A DNA stretch of 64,000 bases from Annona cherimola (lineage: Eukaryota; Streptophyta; Magnoliopsida; Magnoliales; Annonaceae). The stretch is taken from the NCBI GenBank assembly GCA_030490835.1, contig CM059971.1:122606564-122670563 (forward strand), written 5' to 3'. The notes under the pieces were generated by a model. That model was not told where the DNA came from, ran no database searches, and worked only from the letters and a program-made list of their open reading frames with translations. This document shows, piece by piece, positions 47,228-59,100 of the stretch (within the stretch, counting starts at the first letter, position 1; each line of letters opens with the position of its first letter). A program made the position numbers and the translations under genes.

Positions 47228-48869
47228 TAGGGGTGCAACTTGGGTCGAGTACCCATGGGTCAACCCGATGGGTACCTTAAATAGGGTCGGTTCGGTTCCG
47301 GGTAAAAAATACCTGGGAAAAATTTGGGTAGGGTCGGTTCCAAGTAACGAGTACCCGGAACCGAACTGAATTTTATATATTATTATTATAATAAATATAA
47401 ATATATATTATTCACTTTAACACCTGTCACCTGTCGCCTCTCGAGTCTCGCTTGCGCCTGCCTGTCCCCTGACGCACGCAAAGTTGCAGCCTTGTAGGCT
47501 TGCTTGAATGGGTTGAAGGGGAAAAACATTTTTCAAAAAACCCCAAAAAATCATTCGCTCCCAAGACGGCGAGACCCATCCCATTACGCTAATGCATCCC
47601 TCTCTCCAGACATCGTAGTCGGAGAAGAACGACCGGAGATCTATCCCCATGAAGACGGAAAACACCCGATGCTCTAGCCCCCCTTGCTCTTCGACTTCAA
47701 TCTCCCGTATTGACTACTAGCGGCTTCCCCATTTGGAGTTGAAGAAGAACGACGACCATTATTGTGTGACGTAGCCTCCCATCTCCAGGCTCTATGAGCC
47801 CTTCCAGCCTTCCTCCCCGGTTCCCCGTGCTGCCTTGCATGCTTCTTGGTTGCTGACAGAGTCACAACTCACTTAGTCATTTGCTCCTGTCCAGCATCCG
47901 CTCCTGCTCCTGTCTAGGCTCCAACATCTGCTCCCGTCCAGACCAGACTCCAGACTCAAGAGAGGTAGAGCCGTAGCCCGTGAGACAGAGTTCGTCGTTG
48001 CCCTTCGTCGTTCAGAAATTGGAATCGCCCTTTGTCGTCGCCCTTGCTTGGTTGCTCTACTCCAGATCTGTCTTCTCCAGTCCACCTAGCCGCCCCTCGT
48101 CGCCCAATCGACAATCGTCCATCGTCCAGCGTTCGGCGTTCAGCCACCAAATAGGTATTTAGGAAAAGTTGTTATAAAAAATTAGCGACGATTGAATATT
48201 TATAGAATATTGGTGGAAAAATTGTAAAAAATGTCTTGGAGTCCGATTATAATATCAAGTTGAGATAACATGATATATGAAATAAAAAAAGAACGGAATA
48301 ATTAATAATTTTAAACATGTAATGTTCTGAATGATTTTATTTTGTGTTTACTAATGTTCGATATGCAGAACAGAACAGTATGGACTGCAAGATGACTGGA
48401 AAATGATAAGTAGACGCACAAAAGTTCACATGGATTTGAGATAATTTGTCTTATAAACAAAATTTTGTAAGCGCATAAGCAACATTTACAGGGCAAGATC
48501 ATAACCCCGAGAGGTGAATCCAAATTAGAAAAAATAAAACAAATTTATTAGTGATATTGGTGCAAAACAATGATTAAAGAAAAATGTGAGAGACCCATAA
48601 TACTAGACATTTTTGTAGTTGAAATTGGTATGCAATATTTGTAGTCATGTTAATTATTTTGTTCTAGATGAGGATAAGCCATTTGACATTGAAAATGTCA
48701 TAGGAACCGATTTGGAACCGAACCGGAACCGACCCGCTCTTGAGAAAATTGGGTAGGATAGACTTTAGACCGACTCGGTTTAAAATAGGGCAGGGTATAA
48801 ATTTTTACAAAACGGGTAAGGGTAGATTCCATCCGTACCCGGACCTACCCAACCCAAGTTGCACCCCTA
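47228..48869. mobile_element. Non-autonomous hAT-type DNA transposon
   Basis: The left end TAGGGGTGCAACTTGGGT is the exact inverse of the right end ACCCAAGTTGCACCCCTA. Subterminal GGGTCGG/GGTTCGGTTCCGGG phrases pair with AACCGGAACCGACCC-type phrases on the right. The flanks CTCAAATT (47220-47227) and CTTAAATT (48870-48877) match at 7 of 8 positions, an 8-bp target duplication expected for hAT elements. The interior at about 47415-48160 is GC-rich with short overlapping open frames on both strands and local repeats around 'ctgctcccgtccag', but no transposase. The pattern recalls the GC-rich leader of Ac-like elements. Confidence 0.8.
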
Positions 48870-49034
48870 CTTAAATTCCATTCTAAACTAACCGAACATC
48901 ACATTATGCAATAAGTCATTATGATGAAAAATAAAAAAAATGGTTTAAAATAGACGACAACAAATAAGTAACGATTGCTTAACTATGTAACACTTGATGA
49001 GAACGGAATGAAATTTACAAAGCTCTCAAAAATA

Positions 49035-49570
49035 TTTTTGTTACCGGATGGTTTTATAAAACTCTTCTTCTGCGAATCATTTTTATTTTTAAAACGAATC
49101 ATTTTTTATTTTTAAAATTTCAATGATTGATAGAAAATTCATTTCATTTACTGTATTTAACATTATTTATAATATCATGATAGTCCTTTTATTTTTTAAT
49201 TTCAGGTCTTATCTATAAATGTGTAAAGTCAACATAATAAAATAATTTAATATTAAAATATAAACTTTCTAGTGGTTTTTTCAACCTCTAAACCATCTAA
49301 AATATCAATAGTACAAAGATGAATGATCTTATAAAATATTGTTACATTCTAATACATGTGCGCATGGATCTAAGCATTTTCCATAATTTACACATGAATA
49401 CACTTATTTTTAAGCAAATACTTCACATATTGGATTGAGATGAAACTTGGACTTATAGTTAAACAAATGATGTTAAATACAATGAATGGATTGAATTTTC
49501 TATCAAGGATTAACATTTCAAAAATGAAAAAGAGTTTCACGAAATTACTTATATGAAACTCGGTTTCAAA
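49035..49570 (+). repeat. Copy of the ~500-bp foldback repeat family
   Basis: Best-preserved copy with 13370..13865. The left arm 'gatagaaaattcatttcatt' and 'tatttaacattatt' pair with the right arm 'aaatgatgttaaatacaatg' and 'ttgaattttctatc'. The ends 'ggttttataaaactcttc' and 'gagtttcacgaaat' are loosely inverted. Arms are about 200 bp. Non-coding. Confidence 0.6.
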
Positions 49571-50183
49571 GAAATATTTACCTTTTTGTTATTTTCAAAA
49601 CAATAATAACCTATTTTTTAATTTATAATATAGTTTTGTCCGAATTTCTTTTATTTCTTAATTTTTTTACATCGAAAACTTTTTCCAAATTTGAACACCC
49701 ATTACCCGACGCTACTTTCACTTCCCACCCAGAATCAGACCTTACGACCACTGTCGCAATGGTCGCAAGGGAACAGTGGGCACCTCCTTTCCGGGCCACA
49801 CTGGGGAAACGCAAAAACGGGGCACAATTTGCAGCGTATTAGTATTACGCAAGCAACGTGAAATGCAAAACGTCTTAAATCCAGAAAAAAAAAAAAAAAA
49901 AAAAGAAGAAAACGCAGAACGTCAGAATCGGGCCCCTTCGTGCTTCTTGTCTGACTGGGCAGTCGAACTCAGCAAGGGGCTGATGCCTCCACCGGAGTCC
50001 ACCCACTGCGGTTCCATCCCTCAGTGCCATTTCTGTTTTTCTTTTCGATGGGAGATCCTGACAACCTCCCATGAGCAACCGCAGCTCTGATCTGATTTTC
50101 TACATTCTTGAACCCTCGTGTTTATTTTTACTCTTCCATTCTGATTCTGCTGCTTCTGATCGAGAGAGCGCATCCCTCGCGAG
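49571..50183 (+). other. Promoter and 5' leader region of TWD40-2
   Basis: This stretch precedes the TWD40-2 start and becomes GC-richer toward it. An A-run of about 19 bases lies near 49887-49905. Several short open frames on both strands overlap each other and lack domains. I do not call a TATA box or transcription start. Confidence 0.4.
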
Positions 50184-53100
50184 ATGCTGCGTTTGAGGGC
50201 TTTCCGTCCAACGGGCGACAAGATCGTGCGGATCCAGCTCCACCCAACGCATCCATGGCTCGTAACAGCAGACGCATCGGATCATGTTGCCGTCTGGAAT
50301 TGGGAACATAGACAGGTCTCTTGTTCATTTTCGAAAATGTTAATTTGATTATTCGCCCACTGTTGATTCCCAGCCTGATTCTTTTCTTTTTTTAGGTGAT
50401 CTATGAGCTAAAAGCTGGCGGTGTAGATGAGAGGCGCTTGGTTGGAGCGAAGTTGGAGAAACTCGCTGAGGGCGAAGTGGGTATGTTTCTGATTTTCTTA
50501 GCTACGACTCTACGTGCGTTTGGCTGATTGAGTTTCACCGGTAGATTTAGGACCTGATTGCGTCCGTCGAGTTGGGTGATTTAGGTTTCACGTTTAGATT
50601 TAGGGCGTTTTGATAGCGTGCGACGAGATCATCGCAATGAAAGAAACGCAGAAATCTTTAACAAACATTCCAACAGGGATCGCTGAAACTTCGAGTTTCA
50701 AAGAACTTCTGGATTTAGCCAAGCCATTCAAAGAAGTGGAGGATATATGCGTTTTTACTCTCCCTCTCCCTCCCTCCCTCTCTCTCCGTATCTTTATTAA
50801 TGTGAATTGACTGCACCATATTTGTGTTGCTTCACTTAATTTCCACAGATTACGGCGGAATTTCTCCATGTGGGTAATTTCTGCAATACGTAACTCATGC
50901 GTGTTGCCCACACCAGCTAAAAATAATCACCATCATTCGCTTGTTTTGGGCGTTTTGTATATCGCTCAGGAACCCTTGTGGTTTATTTAACTGGAAAAGG
51001 CTCAATAAACTACTTGTTGGTTTTTTTTTTCTCACTTATTTCTTTTGCCTCCTTGTCTTTTATAGAACCCAGAGGAAAACCTACAGAGGCAATGCGAGGA
51101 GGGAGGTAATTGATCTCGTCACACCATTCAATGATTTGCTTTTTGGTACGTTTTCCAAAAGCTGATGTTATGCACGAATTCATTAAGTGTTAAGCAGGTT
51201 AGCTTTTATGATGATGATGTGAGATTTTGGCAACTTTGGCGTAACCGTTCTGCGGCTGCTGAGGCTCCTGCAGCAGTACATCAACATTCCTCTGCCTTTG
51301 CTTTGCCTGCTCCATCTACTAGAGGAAGGCATTTTCTTGTGATCTGCTGTGAAAACAAAGCTGTATTCCTGGACTTGGTGACAATGCGTGGGCGTGATGT
51401 ACCTAAGCAGGAACTTGACAATAAATCCCTTCTCTGGCAAGTACTTGTTCTATCTGGGTTTTCCCCCACATTTAAGTTCAAAATTTTTATGTTCAAAGGT
51501 GAGGACAACACAATCTTTGGTTTCTGTCTCTCTTATCATTCACCTTATCCATTCTGTCATTGCCAAGCTCCTTAGCCCTACCTTCAGGATGCTCGCAAAG
51601 ATCCATTAGTTATCTAAAAACTTTGGAAGCAAAATGGAGTGGTCCTCAATGGTATTTGGTTATGTAGAGTGTTGCGAACACTATGTTAAGAGATTGAGGT
51701 GATATATACAAACTCAGGGCCAATTTACAAACAACTGTGGATCTTAAAAATCACAATCCTGTTCAACATTGAGTTTTTTATAATAATGAGGAATCTAATT
51801 GATTAGTGGCATTCTCATGAAACCGAAACATGTTGAAATAATAAGTCATTATATTGTTTTCTTTCTAAGTGGAGTGGGCCAGCTACATAGATCCTGTCAA
51901 TTTGGGCTGGTCAGCCCAGTCAATTTTAAAAAATGTTTCTTAATGGTGTTTCTGAACAGGTTCTTTTTATCCTTTAGTTCTCTCAGGTTATATTGCATTA
52001 ATAAATTCATTTCTCCTGGTTGATATTCTGATCCCCATTCAACACGATCAGAACTCCTAAGCTGCTAAGCATCCATTGCCTTATTTTATGACCTTTGGAT
52101 CTACTTTTAGAAGATCTTGAATTACTATATTTAATTTTATCTTCTCTTCTTCTGTCAATCATTTCTCAACATTTCAGTTCTGCGGTACTCATTGAGAATA
52201 TTGTTTTTTAATTGCCCAACTTTGTACTTTGTTAAGCATATCCAGTGCTGAAAATTTGTTTTAATTCAATTAGTACATGATAATTGCGATAATTTTCTGG
52301 AGTACAAAACATTTTTTTTTTTCCATTATCACATCTTTATATGCCTAAATGGTCATAGTATCACTTGAGCTGAAATGTTGAGTGACTTCGTTTATTTTCT
52401 TATTTCTGTTAAAGTTGCATGCCAAATTCAGTTTTCGTTTAGCTAGTTCTAAATCTTTTGGATTGTAAGACATCTCACTATTCTTTAACTTTAAATTTAT
52501 GTCATCTCTGTTCTCATCCATTGAAACTATATTAGCTTCAAATGGCAGATGCTATAGTGTGTCTGCATGAAAGAAAACGTAAGAGAACTTTTGAGAATGA
52601 CAACTGCAAAAGAAAATGAGAAAAATGAAAAGGTCAATTTGAAGAAACCCAGACCACATGATTCAGATGATTTGACTTTGTCCTTTATTGCTCCCCCCCT
52701 TTTAATCAGTCTCTTTGAAGACACTAAGCAGGCAGGAATTTTTTTTTAATAATAAAAAAAGCAGATGTGATTAATTATAGATAATAGTTTGGAGATGACA
52801 TTGTTTGGCAGAAATTTTCAATCCATGTGGCGTATCAAATCGGCTATGAAATATAAAGTGCCATTTGTGCCTGTAACCACTAATTGCAAAGTTATTCTGT
52901 TCAGTTTTTGTTTTGTTTTGTTTTGTTCTGTTTTTCTTTTTTTTACAAAGGGTAATAAATAACAAAATGGTCTTCGAACTTTTAGTTTCCAATAGGCTAT
53001 CGACTAAATCTAACAATGCCTATCTGTCTTGCAATTGCAGCATGGAGTTTCTGGCCAAATCTTCTGCAGGTGATGGCCCTCTTGTTGCTTTTGGTGGCTC

Positions 53101-56100
53101 TGATGGTGTAATTAGAGTTCTTTCAATGATTTCATGGAAGGTGTGAGTGGTTTCGTGTTGAATTTTCTTTTTATGTTCTGGTTTATAAGTATATAAAGTG
53201 GCTGTTGATGCTTTTCACCACAGCTTGTCCGAAGGTATACTGGAGGTCACAAAGGATCTATATCTTGCTTGATGACATTCATGGCTGCTTCTGGTGAGGT
53301 AATTTTCAATTGTCAGAAGACTTTTCTTCGTTTTGAAAACAAGCATAATAGAATACATAATCTCTATCGTTGTTTGAAATTAGGCATCATTATGGATTTA
53401 CTGATCCCTGTAAATGTGTGTGTGTGTGTGTGTGTTTTAAATGTAAGGGTAAGGCTGTGTACATAGACATCCTTCCCCAGACCCCAGAATGGACAGGAGC
53501 TCCATGCGCTAGGTCAGCACTTTATATGCACGCATATTAAAATCCTACAATTGTGATGCTAATGCATGCATTTTTTTTTATTTCGAATAAAATGTTATGC
53601 CAAAAAGATTATTAAAGGAGTGATGAAAATTTTTTACAAGAAGCGAATCAAGGCAATGTCTGCCCAAAAGAATGCAAAACCTGAGCCAGAGCTGTAGAGC
53701 CACCCTCCATAAAAGTTAAGTTGTAAGTAGGGAACAAGACCAAAGATCCAAAGCAAAACCTAAATGCATATGGTCGCAGTTATGCGAAATATCCCATTAT
53801 AAAAGAGAAATTCCTAGAGAAACCTTGAAGCTATGCTGCGCGGCAGCTGCACCTATACTTATCCTCCTGAAGGTAAATTGACTGATAGAGTTGTTTATTT
53901 GAAAATGACTATGGCTTTGTTTGGTAGGGAAAGGAGGAGGAGACAGTTGAATATGGAAAAGTAAATTAAAATGCAGGGAGTCATTATGTATATATGAGAA
54001 ACTCTAAGGGCCTGTTTGGGAATTGGGAAAAGGGTTGGAAGAGTTCTCCTTTTTATTTTAAAACATTACTTTTTCCTCATTGCCGCCTATATTTTGAATA
54101 TTTACTCCCAATGTTTTCATCTAGAAATTTTACTTATTTCATGTTTATTTCCTTTATTTTCAATTATGATCATCTATCATGTCACATCACCTCCCTTTTC
54201 CTCCACTTTCATCTAGAAAATTTCTGTTTTAAGATTAATCACCTTATTTTCAGTCATGATTCCTGTCTTGTCACTTCATTTCCTTTTTATTTTTATTTTT
54301 TACCTTGACTCAAATATTTTCACCTTTTCCTTTCTTTAATCCATCTCTTTTCCCAATTTTCAAATGGGCCCCAGGGAAATGACCTCTGTTATAGATAATC
54401 TACATACTTGTACAGACACTACTGCGGACAATTGATTCAGATGTGATTGATGGAGCTATTGAATAGGATTTTATGAGTGTTTCAGGTGTTTTATTTTTTA
54501 TGATTCAATTTTTTAACTAAATCTTAGTCTAATGAACAATTCACAAACAGTAAATTTTTTTTAAAGATAGTCTAAAAAAAGTTGTTTTTATATGTTCTCC
54601 TTGCTTGCTTCCACAGGCACTTCTAGTTTCTGGTGCTAGCGATGGATCACTTGTAATGTGGAGTGCTGACCATGCTCAAGAGTCACGTGAACTTGTGCCC
54701 AAGTTGAGTATGAAGGTGACATATTCCTATTCTAGCATTACACATACCAGCGTGTGTGTTTAAAATTTAAATATGCTTGCATGTACTTTCGCCAACCGGA
54801 TGGATCACTGTTGATCTTCCAAATGTCTTCTACTCCCGATTTATCATTTACCGGGATGTTATTACCTGCAGGAAGATATTGTTTTCATTATTTTTTTATT
54901 TTTTATTTTTGTTTCCTGCTTTATATCTTGTTATCCTCAGCTTGTTTCCAAAGGACTTCTTCTTTACTCATTGATTTGGAAGCTACCTGTTTTTTGGATG
55001 ACCTCCAACACATTTGAGTACAATTCTTTCTAGTCTAGGAATTATAACACAGTATGCCTATGTGAATCTTTTAGGCACATGATGGCGGAGTTGTGGCTGT
55101 CGAGCTTTCTAGAGTACTGGGAGGTGCCCCCCAGTTGATTACAATCGGAGCTGATAAAACACTAGCCATTTGGGACACCATCTTATTTAAGGTGCGATGC
55201 CTGATTTGATGTGAAGAATTCGTGATTGCACTAATGGCTTCTTTGACTTGCAATCTATGTTTATGTTCAGGAGCTGCGGCGCATTAAGCCTGTTCCAAGG
55301 CTTGCTTGCCATAGTGTGGCATCTTGGTGCCATCCTCGGGCCCCAAATCTTGACATTCTAACTTGTGTTAAGGATTCTCATATCTGGTATGTGAAATGTT
55401 CATATAATTACAATGCCCTTGTGAATGATAGTAGAAAAATTCAATGCCATCAAAGTATATGCTTTGGTTTTTTGCTTGATTTATAGGGCTATTAAGACTT
55501 CCCCTTCTTCAGGGCTATTGAAAACCCAACCTATTCTGCTCTGACGAGGCCACTGTGTGAACTATCTTCACTTGTTCCTCCACAAGTTCTAGCGCCAAAC
55601 AAGAAATTAAGGGTTCGCTTTTACATTTTTACCACATTTGTTGAAACTGTCTGTTATTTTTTGTACCTATACCTGTGTTTACCTTTTGCATAACACATTA
55701 AGAGAGGAAGTTTTGATTCTTATAACAGGTCTACTGCATGATTGCACATCCTTTACAACCACACCTTGTTGCAACTGGCACCAATATTGGTGTCATTCTC
55801 AGTGAGTTTGATCCAAGATCTCTTCCAGCAGTGGCTCCTTTACCAACACATCCTGGCAGTAGAGAGCACTCTGCTGTGTATGTGGTTGACAGGGAACTAA
55901 GGTTGTTGAACTTTCAGTTATCCAATGTAGCGAATCCCTCTCTTGGAACTACTGGTTCTATACCTGAAACTGGGAGGCCAAGGGGAGACTCATTGGAGCC
56001 ATTACATGTCAAGCAGACAAGGAAACACATAAGCACACCCCTTCCACACGATTCATACTCTGTTCTTTCTGTGAGCAGTTCTGGCAAGTAAGCAATTGAC

Positions 56101-59100
56101 GTCTCCTGTTTTTATCAATCTAACTAGTTGTTGTCACTGTTTACAATTTGGTGCCATTTGCTTGTTAGTTTTTTTTCTTGTATTTTAAGATGCATGGCAT
56201 TCTACTTGAACAGAGTTTCATCAATAGGTATTTCTGATTGTCACCACTTGGTTAACCTGAGTGTATATAGGGTGTTAGAGTAGGGAGGTCCAAGGTTCGA
56301 AGTTGGGTAAAGGCAGTGGCCTCATTACCCTTTTCCTGGAGTACACCTCCATCAGATACTCGGTCATCCAATGTGAGCGACCAATCAAAAAACAACAGTT
56401 ATTTCTGCTCATGAAGAAATTGTATTGGAAGATAAGAATACTAAAAGCGATAAAAATGGAGAGAGGGATATATTTAACTTCGAAAGGTTCAAGGTGTTTT
56501 TCCACCTGTAGAGTTTTTATGCACAAAGTCCGCCCTCTACTTTAGGAATTTCATAAGGGATGATTTACAAGTATCAAGCTTTTGAGAGTTTATCAGCTAT
56601 GGCCAAACATGGGACACCACCCTAGGAGTTCTAAGTTCATGTTTTTCATTATGGTGTGACAACAAACAATTGACCAATGGTTCTTCACTGTTAGGGCATG
56701 TTTGGCAAACTCTGAAACTTTTCCAACTAATCTTTTTCAATCTAAAACTTTTCACTTTCTACAACTACCCTATTTTTTAATCATTTCTTCACATCTACCT
56801 ATACAACTCCTCACCTTAATTTTCAATCATTTCTACACGACTATCTATATAACCAACCTATCTATTTTAACTTTATTCTCTTTACTCCTCATCATTACCC
56901 CTATCATATCACATCATTTTCTACCAATTCAAAAACTTTTCATCAAAAGTTTTATCACTTCCCAAACACATCCTTAATTGATTCTATTTTCGTTTATGTG
57001 CTTCTGTATTATTGGCCTACTGCCCTACTCTTCCTACAAATGGATGATTCATTGCATGTGCACTGTTGTATTTGTGTGTTTGTTTGCTCCTGTTTCTCTG
57101 TAATTAATGTATGTTATCTTGAATGGATGACCTGCATGAATCATGACGCATAGGCCTGGAGAACGTGTATGAATTCTGATTATGTTTTGCCTTTTAAATG
57201 TGACGATCTATTTTGTCCTTGATGAATTGTGACATTGTGACTGGTGCATGACATTTGTGATGGGGTAGGAAGTTAGCTGCTGCTGCTGTTTTTTTAATTT
57301 TTTGTCACTTTGTTTTAGAGTACTCTTGATCCTGGGAGCATTGTTTAAAATTTTAGTTATTTCTAATGACTTTGTCATTATGGTGATTTGTTGCAGGTAT
57401 ATTGCCGTTGTATGGCCAGATATTTGTTATTTCTCAATCTACCAGGTTAAGGATTGGTCAGTTGTTGATTCAGGGACTGGAAGGCTTCTGGCTTGGGACA
57501 CATGCCGGGACAGATTTGCTTTGCTAGAGACTGTGTTACCCCCCAGAATTCCAATCATTCACAAAGGGGGTTCGTCTCGAAAAGCAAAAGAGGCGGCAGC
57601 AGCAGCAGCTCAAGCTGCTGCAGCTGCTGCTAGTGCAGCTTCTTCAGCCACTGTGCAAGTCCGTATCTTGCTGGATGATGGAACTTCACATGTTTTAACA
57701 AGGTCTATTGATGGCCGCAGTGAACCAGTACGGACTTTTCAACCCAGTTAGAATGTTATAGTTTCTACACAAACATAAAAAAAAAGATGGGTTGTCTGAT
57801 TTTTGCCTTTTGGTCAATTTCATCTTTCAGAAACTATTTCAATTTTTTCACTTCTTGGAGATTGATTGCTATTTGCTCTCTCCATAGAGAGATACTTGGA
57901 AAGGTCATATGTGGACTCCAACATAAAAAAAATGGAAAAAAAAAATTAAAAAAGAAAAAGAGGAAAAGGGAGAAAGAAAAAAAAGGAAACTATATTCTTT
58001 CTAGCTTTCTAAATTTAATTGTTCTAGTTTTCATTGCTGTATAGGAGAATCCTTGTACAAGAGGTATTGGCATCAGTGTGATTAACCTTTCTTGCCAGAG
58101 TTTGTTTTATATGGTATTATATGCCTCATGTTTGGCTCTGTTTTGCAGTCTAGGATCTCTTTTCTGTTGCCATTCGCTATCTCATTTCTTGGTAGTAGTA
58201 TTCTTACCACATTGTGCTGCCGAGTTTGATGAGCACTTCCCTGCTGTATTCTATACATCTTTTGACTTCTTAACTTTGCACATTACAAATTTTATATTTG
58301 ACGGCATATCCAGAGGGGAAAGATACCTCAGTTTCCTTGTTTTCTTTGGATGCTTGGCTAAGATTTGTGGAACTACTTGCAAGGAGATTTTACCCTTTTG
58401 CAGAATGGTTGGCTGATTTTTGCCTTTTTGTCTATCATAAATGTTTGTTTGAATATAGTCTGAATTTTATGCATGTCCTCGCAAACCTTTTAGGTTATTG
58501 GCTTGCATGGTGGTGCTTTACTCGGTGTTGCATATAGAACAGCACGAAGGATTAGCCCTGTGGCAGCAACGGCTATTTCTACAGTTCAGCCACTGTCGGG
58601 CTATGGAGAAGCTGACGATGCATATTCCTCTGCTACTTCTCAAAATTTTCAGTTATACAGGTGCAGAACTTTTTCCTTGGTTGATCTCTGAGTTGTAGGA
58701 TATCCTCCATAGTAGGCATTTGCTGCAGGTCATTTCACTTGATTAATGGTGAACAATTGATAACAATTGATATTATTGCCATAAAATTCTTTTTGTTTTT
58801 CTGCTAGTTGAATAATTTATATTCCCCTTATTGAATGTTAGGAAGTGTTTGGTAATGTGTAATTATTGGTAATGGATTTTTCCCACTTCTTCCTGCCTAC
58901 CTTTTGCCATGGTTTGACATTTTAACCACTTAACTACCCTACTTTTTTTTTTTTTTTTTCCATTTTTACCCTTATATCTTTCCATACAACTACCCTATCT
59001 CTTTCACTTTATTCCCACTTAACCCCTATCATATCACTTCACTCTCACTTTTCAAAATTTATCCCGTTCCCACTTTTCCATTCTTACGAAATTACTGATT

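Noticed and set aside
47417..48160. Several short overlapping open frames in GC-rich DNA
   Set aside because: They lie inside a hAT element, overlap on both strands and show no protein motif.
56702..56977. 91-codon open frame
   Set aside because: It coincides exactly with a MITE in an intron; related copies give similar meaningless frames (for example at 20310-20750 and 30881-31219).
57594..57655. Ala-rich run in TWD40-2 suspected as a repeat expansion
   Set aside because: A similar Ala/Gln run is present in the Arabidopsis homolog, so it is a conserved feature rather than a new expansion.
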